Source of the DNA: Desulfuromusa kysingii
GTDB taxonomy: Bacteria; Desulfobacterota; Desulfuromonadia; Desulfuromonadales; Geopsychrobacteraceae
DNA length: 64,000 bases
Direction: 5' to 3'
NCBI RefSeq assembly: GCF_900107645.1
Contig: NZ_FNQN01000010.1
Span: 95,815-159,814 of the forward strand
Below are positions 16,962-25,731 of this stretch, piece by piece. The position numbers and the translations under genes were made by a program. Each line of letters starts with the position of its first letter. Position 1 is the stretch's first letter. The notes under the pieces were generated by a model. It was not told the DNA's origin. It ran no database searches and worked only from the letters and a program-made list of their open reading frames with translations.

Positions 16962-18407
16962 ATGTCCGATGAAGCCACCTTTTTTCTTCCGGTTAAGGAT
17001 TACTGCCGCCGCCAACTTATGACCTGTCATGTCAATGATACGGTGATGGTGGCTGCCGAGATCATGCGGGATAAAAGTGTCTCCAGTCTTATCGCATGTG
17101 ATGATAATAAGCAACCGATCGGGATTATGACCGATCGTGACCTGCGCAACAAGGTGGTTGCTGGTGGTGTGGATCCTCTGCTTGCCCGGGTTAGCTCGGT
17201 AATGACGACCCCAGTGATCTCTGTTAATGAAGATGACACCCTGTTTGAAGTCCTTTACCAGATGTCGCGTAATCGGATTCACCGTGTTGGCGTTGTGGAT
17301 ACGGATAAAGCCTTAGTTGGTTTGATTAATGAATCCGATATTATCCGTTTGCAAGATCGTTCACCGCAAAGATTGTTGCAAGCGGTTGACGAAGCTGAGT
17401 CGATAGCAGATCTGAAGAAAATTTATCATGACAGCGAACAATTGGTTATTTTTCTGCATCGGAATGGAGTCCGTACCAATGATTTGATTCAAATGATTGC
17501 CTTAATCAACGATCAGATTACGGCTCAATTGACAGGTTTATTAAAGCAGGGACGCTTTAAAAACATGGGGCAGAAGAGTGCCTTTATGGTTCTCGGGAGT
17601 GAAGGTCGTCGGGAACAAACGCTGAAAACCGATCAGGATAATGCGATGATTATCGCTGATGATGCCGGTGGTGATGAGCTGGCTGATATTGAAGCCTTCT
17701 CCCACGTTCTTATTGATGCATTGATTGAAATAGGTGTCCCCGAATGTCCCGGTGGGATCATGGCCAGAAACAAATTCTGGCGACGGCGACTGGTCGATTG
17801 GAAGAGCGCTATCAACCACTGGGTCGGCACCCCAAATGGTCAGAATATCCTCAATTTCAGTATGTTTTCCGACATGAGGACCCTCTGTGGTGATCCGAAT
17901 TTGGAGGACCAACTGAAAGATTACATCATCAAGGTTGCAGAAGAGAACTCGATTTTTCTCGCCCGAATGGCGCAAAATGTTTGCCGGTTTTCGCCCCCTC
18001 TGGGGATGTTTGGTCAGATCAAGGTGGAATCCTCAGGGGTCCATCTCGGGAGTCTGGATCTGAAAAAAGCGGGAATTTTTGCATTGACTGAAGGGGTCAA
18101 GGTTTTGGCGTTGAGTGCTGGGATGCTAGGTGGTAGCACCCATGAGCGGATGACTTTTCTGCAACAGCAAAATATTCTTAGTAAAGAGCAGGTTCTCGAT
18201 ATCGAGGCTAGCTTTAACCTGTTGACATTTTTACGCTTGCGCGGACAGGTTAACGCTGTAGCTGCGGGGCAGGATATCACAAACTATATCTCACCTGGAT
18301 CTCTGGATCGAGTTGAAAAAGGGCGATTAAAGCTTGCCCTGGAGGTGGTGAAATCCTTCCAAGGGTCATTGAATCACCATTTCCAATTAAATATGCTCAA
18401 AAACTGA
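16962..18407 (+). CDS. CBS-domain / DUF294 nucleotidyltransferase-like protein
   Basis: A 481-residue protein. A CBS pair occupies about residues 15-130 (motifs IMTDRDLR and INESDI). A nucleotidyltransferase-like DUF294 domain follows with GSEGRREQTLKTDQDNA near residue 212, then a C-terminal substrate-binding domain. Members resemble the GlnD uridylyltransferase core, with CBS domains sensing adenine nucleotides. The substrate is unknown. No cyclic-nucleotide domain precedes the CBS pair. The ATG at 16962 has GGGGAGGG 8 nt upstream. An ATG six codons earlier overlaps that ribosome site. Confidence 0.82.
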   Translation: MSDEATFFLPVKDYCRRQLMTCHVNDTVMVAAEIMRDKSVSSLIACDDNKQPIGIMTDRDLRNKVVAGGVDPLLARVSSVMTTPVISVNEDDTLFEVLYQMSRNRIHRVGVVDTDKALVGLINESDIIRLQDRSPQRLLQAVDEAESIADLKKIYHDSEQLVIFLHRNGVRTNDLIQMIALINDQITAQLTGLLKQGRFKNMGQKSAFMVLGSEGRREQTLKTDQDNAMIIADDAGGDELADIEAFSHVLIDALIEIGVPECPGGIMARNKFWRRRLVDWKSAINHWVGTPNGQNILNFSMFSDMRTLCGDPNLEDQLKDYIIKVAEENSIFLARMAQNVCRFSPPLGMFGQIKVESSGVHLGSLDLKKAGIFALTEGVKVLALSAGMLGGSTHERMTFLQQQNILSKEQVLDIEASFNLLTFLRLRGQVNAVAAGQDITNYISPGSLDRVEKGRLKLALEVVKSFQGSLNHHFQLNMLKN

Positions 18408-18501
18408 AGTCCTTTATGGTATGACTCAACAACTCAGGCACTCTAGCAGTCCCCTTTCTTCTGGTTTCTTTTGATAGCGAATCACGGCGGTTGAAAAATA
18501 T

Positions 18502-19854
18502 ATGAACACAAGCCTATCTCCTTTTAAAATCCATAATGTCAGGATGTTTATCCTTTTCAGGGTGCTATTTAACGCGCGCTTTTACTATCCGGTTTTTTCA
18601 ATTTTATTTCTTGATTTTGGTCTGACGCTGTCACAATTTGCTGTTCTCAACGCTGTTTGGGCCGCCACGATTGTCATCTGTGAAGTCCCTTCAGGGGCTC
18701 TGGCTGACACCATCGGCCGTCGGAATCTGCTGATTTTTGCCGGCTCTCTTATGGTCATTGAGGTTGCCATCTGGGCTTTTGTTCCGCGCACGAATCTGAC
18801 CCTGTTGTTCTGGATTTTTGTTCTCAACCGGATCCTGAGCGGCATGGCGGAGGCCGCAGCCAGCGGCGCCGATGAAGCGTTGGCTTATGATAGTTTACAA
18901 CAACAGGGCAATATTGATGACTGGGGGCGTGTTCTGGAGCGGCAGGTGCAGGTGCAGGCTGTCGGCTTCTTCATCGCCATGACTCTCGGTGGGGTCATCT
19001 ATGATCCCCAGCTGATGCAAAAGGGGGCAGATCTGCTGGGATTGGGGTTGGTTGTTACCCGAGAACAAACTTTACGTTTACCGATCTACTTCACTCTAGT
19101 CACCGCCGTTTTTGTTTTTATTACGACGTTACGGATGAAAGAGGTGAGAGATAAAGGAAAAGTTCGGTCGCAAAAGAGTCGCGAGACAATTCGGGATTCG
19201 TTCCGACTTGTCTGGGAGGCTGGTCGCTGGATCTTCAGGACTCCATTTGTTCTGGGTATGATGTTGTTTGGTCTGCTTTATGACAGCGTGGTGCGGATGA
19301 TTGTTACCATGTCCAGTCAGTATTACCGGATTATCGAAATTCCCGAAGCACTATTTGGTGTTCTTGGCTCCGTAGTGGCTGTGTTTGGTTTTTTCATCCC
19401 TGGAATAGCACGCCGCTTGTGTGCGAAAAGGTCAGCCCTCTTCAACCTGTTGTTTAATGGTGCGTTAATCCTTGCCGGACTTATCGGTATGTCGATGGTC
19501 TGGCCCAAGGTCGGAGTTCTGCCTGCATTGATCTTGTTCAGTGCCCTCTACTTTGTCGGTTTCTTTCTCAGCCACTATTTGAATCGGGCCGCCAGCTCGG
19601 AAAGGCGGGCTACAGTCCTCAGTTTTAAAGGACTGTTCTTGAATCTAGGTTACGGTGGTATTGGGGTTCTCTATTCGCTGTTGCTGGCCCATTTGCGCGG
19701 ACAGATCCATCCAGAGTCAGGACGGTTAGCTGAGGAGGCGGTCAAGAGTATGGTTTTCGTCGATTCTCTCCCCTGGTTTGGGTGGTATTTTATCGTCTGC
19801 CTGATTCTCCTCCTGCTGGTTTTTGCCAAGTCATTGCGGAGTAACCCCCTTTGA
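18502..19854 (+). CDS. Major facilitator superfamily transporter
   Basis: A 450-residue protein with about 12 membrane helices. The MFS loop 2-3 motif appears as GALADTIGRRNLL near residue 70. The long central loop (about 215-235) is basic. The substrate cannot be read from the sequence. Its stop overlaps the start of the NlpC/P60 gene in a TTGA tetranucleotide, so the two are translationally coupled, although no functional link is evident. Confidence 0.8.
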   Translation: MNTSLSPFKIHNVRMFILFRVLFNARFYYPVFSILFLDFGLTLSQFAVLNAVWAATIVICEVPSGALADTIGRRNLLIFAGSLMVIEVAIWAFVPRTNLTLLFWIFVLNRILSGMAEAAASGADEALAYDSLQQQGNIDDWGRVLERQVQVQAVGFFIAMTLGGVIYDPQLMQKGADLLGLGLVVTREQTLRLPIYFTLVTAVFVFITTLRMKEVRDKGKVRSQKSRETIRDSFRLVWEAGRWIFRTPFVLGMMLFGLLYDSVVRMIVTMSSQYYRIIEIPEALFGVLGSVVAVFGFFIPGIARRLCAKRSALFNLLFNGALILAGLIGMSMVWPKVGVLPALILFSALYFVGFFLSHYLNRAASSERRATVLSFKGLFLNLGYGGIGVLYSLLLAHLRGQIHPESGRLAEEAVKSMVFVDSLPWFGWYFIVCLILLLLVFAKSLRSNPL

Positions 19855-20705
19855 GATACGCAGATGATTTCATCTCTTTTGTGCAGAGTTGTTTACCGCT
19901 GCGTTCAATCTGTTCTTTGTTGCTAAGCATCCTCTTCATTTTTCATCTCTGCTCTTGCGCCCCCTCTCCGCGGGTAGCCACACCGGTGGTTGCTACGCCA
20001 GACCCGATTGCCGCAATCTTAGGGACGGCAGAACCCCTCCCCGGAGCGTTGCTGAAGATGGGGTTCTCGATTCAAGTTGGCGCTTTCTCAGAGCTTGATA
20101 ATGCTGTCCGGCTGGAACGATCATTAGCGCAGCATCGAGCTGATGCCTACTATTTTCGCCATGAGTCGGGACTTTATAAGGTCCGTTTCGGAAATCATAA
20201 AAGTTATGTAGAGGCCCAAAAAGAAGCAGAATCGCTCCGCTCTCAAGGGATCATTGGCCGCTATTTTATTGTCATCCCAGAGAATTATGCGGCGGCGAAA
20301 ATCCAACGCAGTGGTCAGGGCGATCTGCGTACTGAGTTGGTGGCCACAGCACAACGATTTCTCGGCGTTCCTTATCGTTGGGGAGGGGAAGATCGCAACA
20401 ATGGCTTTGATTGTAGTGGCTTGACGATGGTCAGTTATCGGCTGAACGGTTTGAACTTGCCGCGCAATTCTCGGATGCAGCATAGAGCTGGCCGCGCAGT
20501 GACCAAAAGCAATCTCAAAAAAGGGGACTTGGTGTTTTTTGCTACTCAAGGAGGAACCCGGGTCACCCATGTGGGGATGTATGTTGGCGACGGGAAATTT
20601 ATCCATGCGCCACGCACCGGAAAGACGGTGCGAGTGGCCAGTTTGTCCAATAGTTTTTTCAAGAAAACTTATGTCGGTGGACGATCCTACCTGTCGGGGC
20701 AATGA
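19851..20705 (+). CDS. SPOR and NlpC/P60 domain cell-wall hydrolase, lipoprotein-like
   Basis: A 284-residue envelope protein. An N-terminal hydrophobic segment ends LCSCAPS, a possible lipobox. A SPOR peptidoglycan-binding domain follows (about residues 70-145, FSIQVGAFSELDNAVRL), then an NlpC/P60 endopeptidase domain with catalytic Cys in NGFDCSGL, His in THVGMYVGDG and third residue His in KFIHAP. The combination suggests a hydrolase that localises to denuded septal glycan and cuts stem peptides. The start is a TTG overlapping the MFS stop. A ribosome site is weak, so a later start is possible. Confidence 0.82.
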   Translation: MRYADDFISFVQSCLPLRSICSLLLSILFIFHLCSCAPSPRVATPVVATPDPIAAILGTAEPLPGALLKMGFSIQVGAFSELDNAVRLERSLAQHRADAYYFRHESGLYKVRFGNHKSYVEAQKEAESLRSQGIIGRYFIVIPENYAAAKIQRSGQGDLRTELVATAQRFLGVPYRWGGEDRNNGFDCSGLTMVSYRLNGLNLPRNSRMQHRAGRAVTKSNLKKGDLVFFATQGGTRVTHVGMYVGDGKFIHAPRTGKTVRVASLSNSFFKKTYVGGRSYLSGQ

Positions 20706-20727
20706 ACTCTGTTCGCGTCGCTGTTCT

Positions 20728-21549
20728 TTAGCCTATGCTTCCAAGACTGGCCAGTGCGGTGACCGCTGTTAGATCATCGAGCGGCTCCTGACTTTTGCAC
20801 ATCAACTCGTTTTGTCCCGCAATCCTGAAGCCATGTTGCCGCAATAGCAGATCCAAGGATGACGATTCGACAATATCCATAATCAAGGGAACCGCTACAG
20901 GGGTTGTTTCGATGATGGCAGTCAGCAGGCGGCGCGTTTCCTGGGGGGCAGATAAAGGGGTCAACCATGGGCCGGCTTGCCAGAATTCTGGCCCCGGTTG
21001 CAGAAGAACCATGCTACCCCCCTCCTTGAAGATGATACCATCGTCTGCCAGTAATCTCAGCAGTGGACGTCTCGATTCTTTCCAACAATCGAGATCCAGT
21101 TGAACCAGCTGTTCCACTGTTGCCGCAGAACCGCTTGGTGATGGCTTATTCCTCTGACCGCTTCCTACTCCGGTCCAGCGGATAATTTGCTCAACCTGAA
21201 CAAACCCGCGCTGGCGATAGATGCCTGCTCCCTGTGCCGAAGCGGTGAGCCAAATCCGCCCTAACTGATTCTTTTCCAACTGTTCAAGAGCAAAATCGAA
21301 GAGAGTTGAGCCATAACCTTTGCGCCGTTTTTCCGGATGGATCAAAAGGTTGCCGATCCAGCCGCTGGTTTTATAGATGACGACAGAGATAAAGCCGCAA
21401 CAGCAACCTCGCTCCCACAAAGTGAAAAAACAGGGTTGCCATTGATTCTGGAACAGCCGTTGCTCTTGAAATGAGATCGTCCACCCTTCCTTTCTGGCCC
21501 AGGAATAGAAGGTGGGAAAATCATCATGGCTGAGAGGTTTGATGACCAT
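20728..21549 (-). CDS. GNAT acetyltransferase in the nifV operon
   Basis: A 273-residue protein. It has an N-terminal GNAT domain (about residues 1-140) with the acetyl-CoA loop HPEKRRKGYGSTLFD and motif B GIYRQRGF. A second domain of about 120 residues follows that looks like a degenerate acetyltransferase half. It starts 11 nt after nifV and has no promoter of its own, so it should be made under nitrogen-fixing conditions. The substrate is unknown. A link to homocitrate or nitrogenase maturation is only suggested by position. Confidence 0.75.
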   Translation of the reverse strand: MVIKPLSHDDFPTFYSWARKEGWTISFQEQRLFQNQWQPCFFTLWERGCCCGFISVVIYKTSGWIGNLLIHPEKRRKGYGSTLFDFALEQLEKNQLGRIWLTASAQGAGIYRQRGFVQVEQIIRWTGVGSGQRNKPSPSGSAATVEQLVQLDLDCWKESRRPLLRLLADDGIIFKEGGSMVLLQPGPEFWQAGPWLTPLSAPQETRRLLTAIIETTPVAVPLIMDIVESSSLDLLLRQHGFRIAGQNELMCKSQEPLDDLTAVTALASLGSIG

Positions 21550-21560
21550 CGCGTTTCCTA

Positions 21561-22688
21561 TCAGTGAATAGCGCAGAGGTTGAGCAGGTCCTGATCACTT
21601 AAAGCCCTTTTATTTGTTTGTGAGAAATCACGGACTTTGGTGAGCAGTGAATTGACCTCGTGCGGGTCGATGGCGCAGTTTAACTGTAACAGGCGTTGCT
21701 CTAAGCCATGTCGACCGGAGTGCTTGCCCAGAACCAGATATCGCTGTAATCCAACCTCAGAGGGATTGAACCCTTCATAATTCTCAGGGTTCTTCAGCAC
21801 TCCATCGGTATGCAGACCGGATTCATGTGAGAATACCCGCTCCCCGACAACTGCTTTCCATGGCGAAACCGGACGTGAACTTGCTTGGCCGACATAACGG
21901 GAGAGTTCAGTAAAGCGGCTGGCGTCAATTCCCGGATCAAGAGCGCAGCTATGTTTGAGGGCCATGACGACCTCTTCCAGCGCGGCATTACCTGCCCGCT
22001 CTCCGAGGCCGTTGACGGTGGTACTGGCAAAACGGGCCCCTGCCATGATCCCTGCGACGGCGTTGGCCGTGGCCATACCAAGATCGTTATGGGTGTGAAC
22101 TTCCAAATCCAGGTTTGTAGACTCAGCTAATTGTTGCACCTGGGAAAACATGGTCATCGGGTTGAGGATGCCCAAGGTATCACAGTAGCGAAAACGATCT
22201 GCACCTTCCTGTTCGGCAATCTGTAACAGCTCAATGATAAAGTCCATGTCCGCACGGCTGGAATCTTCGCCGCCGACGGAAACATAAAGCTGGTGTCGTT
22301 TGGCAAAAGAGAGGGCCGTTCGCAGTTGTTCTTTGACCCACTTGCGACTCTTCTTCAGTTTATGTTCAATATGGATATCTGACAGGGACAAAGAGATGTC
22401 GACAGCGGTCACTCCGCAGTGCAGAGAATCCTGAATGTCGGAGATCAGGGCACGATTCCAGGTCATCAACCGGGCATTCAAACCCAGATCGACCAGCGCG
22501 CGGATGGAGTCCTGCTCGGCTCTGCCCATAGCTGGGATGCCACATTCGAGTTCCTGAACCCCAATTTCATCGAGCATACAGGCAATTTGTCGCCTCTCTT
22601 GCTGACTGAAGACAACCCCTGCTGTCTGTTCCCCATCACGCAGAGTCGTATCGGTAATGATAACCTCTTGAGTCTGCTGTTCAGCCAT
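21561..22688 (-). CDS. nifV: Homocitrate synthase NifV
   Basis: A 375-residue enzyme condensing acetyl-CoA and 2-oxoglutarate to homocitrate, the organic ligand of FeMo-co. The HMGL-like TIM barrel opens with ITDTTLRDGEQTAGV (catalytic Arg, metal Asp). HTHNDLGMATAN supplies metal His residues, and GLGERAGNAALEEV is the family signature. The length matches NifV, not the longer 2-isopropylmalate synthase, which has a leucine-sensing C-terminal domain absent here. A strong AGGAGGAG ribosome site lies directly after a leader terminator. A sigma-54 promoter lies about 110 bp upstream. Confidence 0.93.
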   Translation of the reverse strand: MAEQQTQEVIITDTTLRDGEQTAGVVFSQQERRQIACMLDEIGVQELECGIPAMGRAEQDSIRALVDLGLNARLMTWNRALISDIQDSLHCGVTAVDISLSLSDIHIEHKLKKSRKWVKEQLRTALSFAKRHQLYVSVGGEDSSRADMDFIIELLQIAEQEGADRFRYCDTLGILNPMTMFSQVQQLAESTNLDLEVHTHNDLGMATANAVAGIMAGARFASTTVNGLGERAGNAALEEVVMALKHSCALDPGIDASRFTELSRYVGQASSRPVSPWKAVVGERVFSHESGLHTDGVLKNPENYEGFNPSEVGLQRYLVLGKHSGRHGLEQRLLQLNCAIDPHEVNSLLTKVRDFSQTNKRALSDQDLLNLCAIH

Positions 22689-22703
22689 AATCTCCTCCTG
22701 AAT

Positions 22704-22745
22704 AAAAAAGCCCTGAATATCCCAAGACTAATGATATTCAGGGCT
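22704..22745 (-). terminator. Leader terminator (attenuator) upstream of nifV
   Basis: On the minus strand a perfect 13-bp stem (AGCCCTGAATATC with GATATTCAGGGCT) and 11-nt loop is followed by six Ts. It ends just 15 nt before the nifV start codon, so most transcripts would stop unless the hairpin is prevented. An alternative stem GGCT-ACGCG-AGCC (22754-22742) overlaps the 5' arm and could act as antiterminator. Confidence 0.8.
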
Positions 22746-22796
22746 CGCGTAGCCGACACCGGCACCATGCCGAATGGTCAATGCTTAAGAGATATC

Positions 22797-22812
22797 AGCA
22801 AGGAGTATGCCT
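22797..22812 (-). promoter_or_regulatory. Sigma-54 promoter for nifV
   Basis: The minus strand reads AGGCAT-ACTCC-TTGCT. GG and GC are separated by 10 nt as required, with one mismatch at the first base of TGGCAY-N5-TTGCW. Transcription should start near 22786, giving a leader of about 100 nt. Confidence 0.65.
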
Positions 22813-22906
22813 GTCTTATAAATGTCTGAAACTGGAAGAGGGCGGCAATTATGGCTGGCAATTCTGCTTCTGAAATAGGCACTCTGATTAATTTTTAACC
22901 ATATCG

Positions 22907-22922
22907 CTGCACAAATTTGCAG
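22907..22922. promoter_or_regulatory. Inverted repeat between the divergent nifV and nifE promoters
   Basis: CTGCA-N6-TGCAG, about 95 bp from the nifV promoter and 43 bp from the nifE promoter. It is a possible activator site for the sigma-54 promoters. I cannot match it to a known NifA site (TGT-N10-ACA). Confidence 0.3.
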
Positions 22923-22964
22923 GGTGGAATCAGTAATATGGCTTAAAATATATATTTACCAGTC

Positions 22965-22980
22965 TGGCTGGACTTTTGCA
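22965..22980 (+). promoter_or_regulatory. Sigma-54 promoter for nifE-nifN
   Basis: TGGCTG-GACTT-TTGCA, a near-consensus -24/-12 element. The leader to the nifE start is only about 50 nt and contains no terminator, unlike the other nif leaders here. Confidence 0.8.
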
Positions 22981-23044
22981 TTTGTACTTTATAAACCCCA
23001 AAATCCCCTCCCAATGACGCGAGGCTATGCAGAAAGGAGTCGTC

Positions 23045-24397
23045 GTGTCATCGAAGCCAAATGTCAAAGAATTACTGATTGAAAGCTCTTGTGAACATAA
23101 CAGCAAGAAGAGAACCCCCTGCAATGCCCCCACACCAGGAGCGACTAGCGGAGGCTGTGCTTTTGAAGGGGCGCAGATCTCCCTGTTCCCCTATGCTGAT
23201 GCTGTCCACCTGGTCCATGGGTCGATGACCTGTCTCGGTTCCAGCTGGGAAACTAGAACCACAAAAACCAGCTGGCAAGGGCGCGATTTTACCCAAATGG
23301 GATTTGCAACCGATATCAGTGTCAACGATGTGATTTTCAGTGGTGAAAAGAAACTGACCGGAGCCATTGCTTATATCGTCGAGCTTTATGCTCCCGAAGC
23401 GGTGTTTGTCTATTCCACCTGTGTGACCGCTTTGATCGGGGATGATATTGATCAAGTGTGTGCACAGTCAGCAGAAAAATACGGGATTCCTTTTGTCCCG
23501 GTTCACGCTCCCGGGTTTGTCGGCAGTAAGAATCTTGGCAGTCGTCTGGGAGGCGAGGCGGTCTTCAGGCACCTGATTGGAACCAAAGAGCCAGACAAGG
23601 TGACCCCCTTCGATATCAATCTGATTGGTGAATATAATGTCACCGGTGATATGTGGCAGTATTCCCATCTTTTGGATGAGTTGGGAATCCGGGTTTTATC
23701 TTCTTTAAGTGGTGATGGTCGGGTTGCTGCGATCCGCACCGCCCATCGTGCCAAGTTGAACGTTATTGTCTGTGCCAAATCGTTGGTCTCTTTGACCCGG
23801 AAGATGGAAGAAAAATATCAGATTCCGTGGATTTCCCTATCGTTCTATGGCAAACGGGATACCTCTGATGGTCTCCGTTCTATCGCTACAGCCTTGGGAG
23901 ATCCTGATCTGATCGAAAGGACGAACCAACTGATTGCCCGGGAAGAGGAGCAACTGGAGCAGCAACTGCAACCTTACCGGGTTTTGTTTGCCGGTAAAAA
24001 GGCGGTTTTGAACACCGGTGGTAACAAGTCCTGGTCGATCGCTGCGGCATTGCAGGATCTTGGTCTTGAGGTGGTTGGTACCTCAGTCCGTAAGGCGACA
24101 GAAGATGATCGGACCAAGGCCCGGAAGTATCTGGGTGAAAACGGCGTCCTGATGATGAATCCCGGAGCAGAACAGGCCAAGCTGATTGATGATACCGAAG
24201 CCCATTTACTCCTCGCCGGAGGTCGATCTCTTTACACGGCGATTAAAAAGGGGATTGCGTTTATCGACGTTAATCAAGAAAAAAAGAAAAGTTATGGTGG
24301 TTATCAGGGACTCCTGAATCTGGCTGAAGACGTTAAGAACGCGCTCGAAAATCCAGTGTTCTCGCTGGTAGGAAGAAAGACACCATGGTCACACTGA
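23045..24397 (+). CDS. nifE: Nitrogenase FeMo-co scaffold subunit NifE
   Basis: A 450-residue NifD paralogue forming the NifEN scaffold on which the NifB product is matured to FeMo-co. Conserved Cys residues lie in TSGGCAFEG, HGSMTCLGSSW and VYSTCVTALIGDD. The SRLGGEAVF segment and C-terminal NifE region (DVNQEKKKSYGGYQG) fit the family. I prefer GTG 23045 because AAAGGAG precedes it by 5 nt. An ATG at 23027 has a poorly spaced site. nifN begins inside its last codons, so the two are coupled. Confidence 0.93.
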   Translation: MSSKPNVKELLIESSCEHNSKKRTPCNAPTPGATSGGCAFEGAQISLFPYADAVHLVHGSMTCLGSSWETRTTKTSWQGRDFTQMGFATDISVNDVIFSGEKKLTGAIAYIVELYAPEAVFVYSTCVTALIGDDIDQVCAQSAEKYGIPFVPVHAPGFVGSKNLGSRLGGEAVFRHLIGTKEPDKVTPFDINLIGEYNVTGDMWQYSHLLDELGIRVLSSLSGDGRVAAIRTAHRAKLNVIVCAKSLVSLTRKMEEKYQIPWISLSFYGKRDTSDGLRSIATALGDPDLIERTNQLIAREEEQLEQQLQPYRVLFAGKKAVLNTGGNKSWSIAAALQDLGLEVVGTSVRKATEDDRTKARKYLGENGVLMMNPGAEQAKLIDDTEAHLLLAGGRSLYTAIKKGIAFIDVNQEKKKSYGGYQGLLNLAEDVKNALENPVFSLVGRKTPWSH

Positions 24398-25680
24398 AAA
24401 CCGCTGCGAGTAAACCGTTGCAGGTGAATCCGTTAAAATTATCGCAACCGATGGGAGCGACACTGGCTTTTCTCGGTGTTGATGGCTGTATGCCGTTGAT
24501 GCACGGAGGGCAAGGGTGCGCAAGTTTTACCAAGGTCTATCTGACCCGCCACTTCAGCGAGCCGATCGCTCTGCAAACAACGGCCGTGACCGATGTGACG
24601 GCGATTCTGGATGGCGGCGATTACAGTATCGTTGAATCGATAAAAAACATCCGTAAAAAAGTCCTCCCGGAACTGATTGGCCTTTATACCACAGGATTGC
24701 CGGAGACCAAGGGGGATGACATCTGTGGGGTTGCCAGCCAGATTGACTGTCCGCTTGTTTACGTCAATACCGCCGATTATGAAGGGGGGCTGGAAAGCGG
24801 TTGGGCTTTGACCTGTAAAGCTCTGATTCAACAACTGACAGCAGAAACAGATCAGATTGATGATAACAAGGTGGTCCTCTTGCCGCATGTCAGCATGCAA
24901 CCGATTGAAGTGGAAAAGGTGAAGGATTTTATTGCTGCATTTGGGTTTCAGGTGTTGGCCTTGCCCGATCTGGCAACTTCACTGGATGGCCATCTAGGGG
25001 AAAAACAGGCCGCCCTCAGTCATGGTGGAATTACGGTCGAAGAGATCGCCGGATTAGCTGACGCCGGACTGGTGATCAGTGTCGGTCATTCTATGCAGGC
25101 AAGTGCGGAAGTGTTACAGCAGAAAAATAGCTTTATCCGCCATCTCCATTTCCCCCATTTGAGCGGCCTGGTGGCAACTGACAGTCTGGTTGAACAACTG
25201 TTGACAGAGACGCGATTCCGTCATCCGCCAGCGGTCGTTGAGCGCTGGCGGAAGCGGTTGCAGGATGCCATGCTGGATAGCCATTTTTCCATGGGACAAA
25301 CCCGTTTTCTTGTCGTGGGGGAACCCGATCATCTCGTGGGATTGTGCGAATCCCTGTATGAAGCCGGGGGCAGGGTCAGTGTCGCTATTGCAACCGTCAA
25401 TTCACCACAGTTAGAAGAGATCAAAGCGGAACAGGTTCTTGTCGGCGATTTGGAAGATGCGGAACAGATGGCAGATCAATATGATCTGATCGTTGGTAAC
25501 TTTCATTGTGAAGCTCTGGCACATCGTCACCATAAAGGGCTGGTGACGCGCGGATTTCCCAATTGGGAACAGGTCGGCAACCAGTTAAAGAACGATCTTC
25601 TCTATGAGGGGGGAGCCTACTTCCTCTTCGAATGCGCGAATGTCGCATCAGCGCATCGTGAACAGCTGGAAGCGTCCTGA
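24385..25680 (+). CDS. nifN: Nitrogenase FeMo-co scaffold subunit NifN
   Basis: A 431-residue NifK paralogue, partner of NifE. It has KLSQPMGATLAFLGVDGCMPLMHGGQGCASF near the start with its conserved Cys, TRHFSEPIALQTTA, and GLPETKGDDICG in place of the TTCMPE motif of NifK. It starts 13 nt before the nifE stop, indicating translational coupling and equal production of the two scaffold subunits. Confidence 0.93.
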   Translation: MVTLKTAASKPLQVNPLKLSQPMGATLAFLGVDGCMPLMHGGQGCASFTKVYLTRHFSEPIALQTTAVTDVTAILDGGDYSIVESIKNIRKKVLPELIGLYTTGLPETKGDDICGVASQIDCPLVYVNTADYEGGLESGWALTCKALIQQLTAETDQIDDNKVVLLPHVSMQPIEVEKVKDFIAAFGFQVLALPDLATSLDGHLGEKQAALSHGGITVEEIAGLADAGLVISVGHSMQASAEVLQQKNSFIRHLHFPHLSGLVATDSLVEQLLTETRFRHPPAVVERWRKRLQDAMLDSHFSMGQTRFLVVGEPDHLVGLCESLYEAGGRVSVAIATVNSPQLEEIKAEQVLVGDLEDAEQMADQYDLIVGNFHCEALAHRHHKGLVTRGFPNWEQVGNQLKNDLLYEGGAYFLFECANVASAHREQLEAS

Positions 25681-25731
25681 AAGTAAACGTAAGAGCGAAG
25701 TGAGGATTGTCATCGCCGCTGCTGGAGAAAA

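Noticed and set aside
22478..22768. Leader peptide MVPVSATRALNIISLGIF... before nifV, as in amino-acid attenuation
   Set aside because: The ATG has no ribosome site, starts about 18 nt from the predicted transcript start, and the frame runs on into nifV out of phase with no codon run for one amino acid.
23027..23045. ATG 23027 as the nifE start
   Set aside because: Its GAGG is only 2 nt away, whereas GTG 23045 has a well-spaced AAAGGAG and gives a normal NifE N-terminus.
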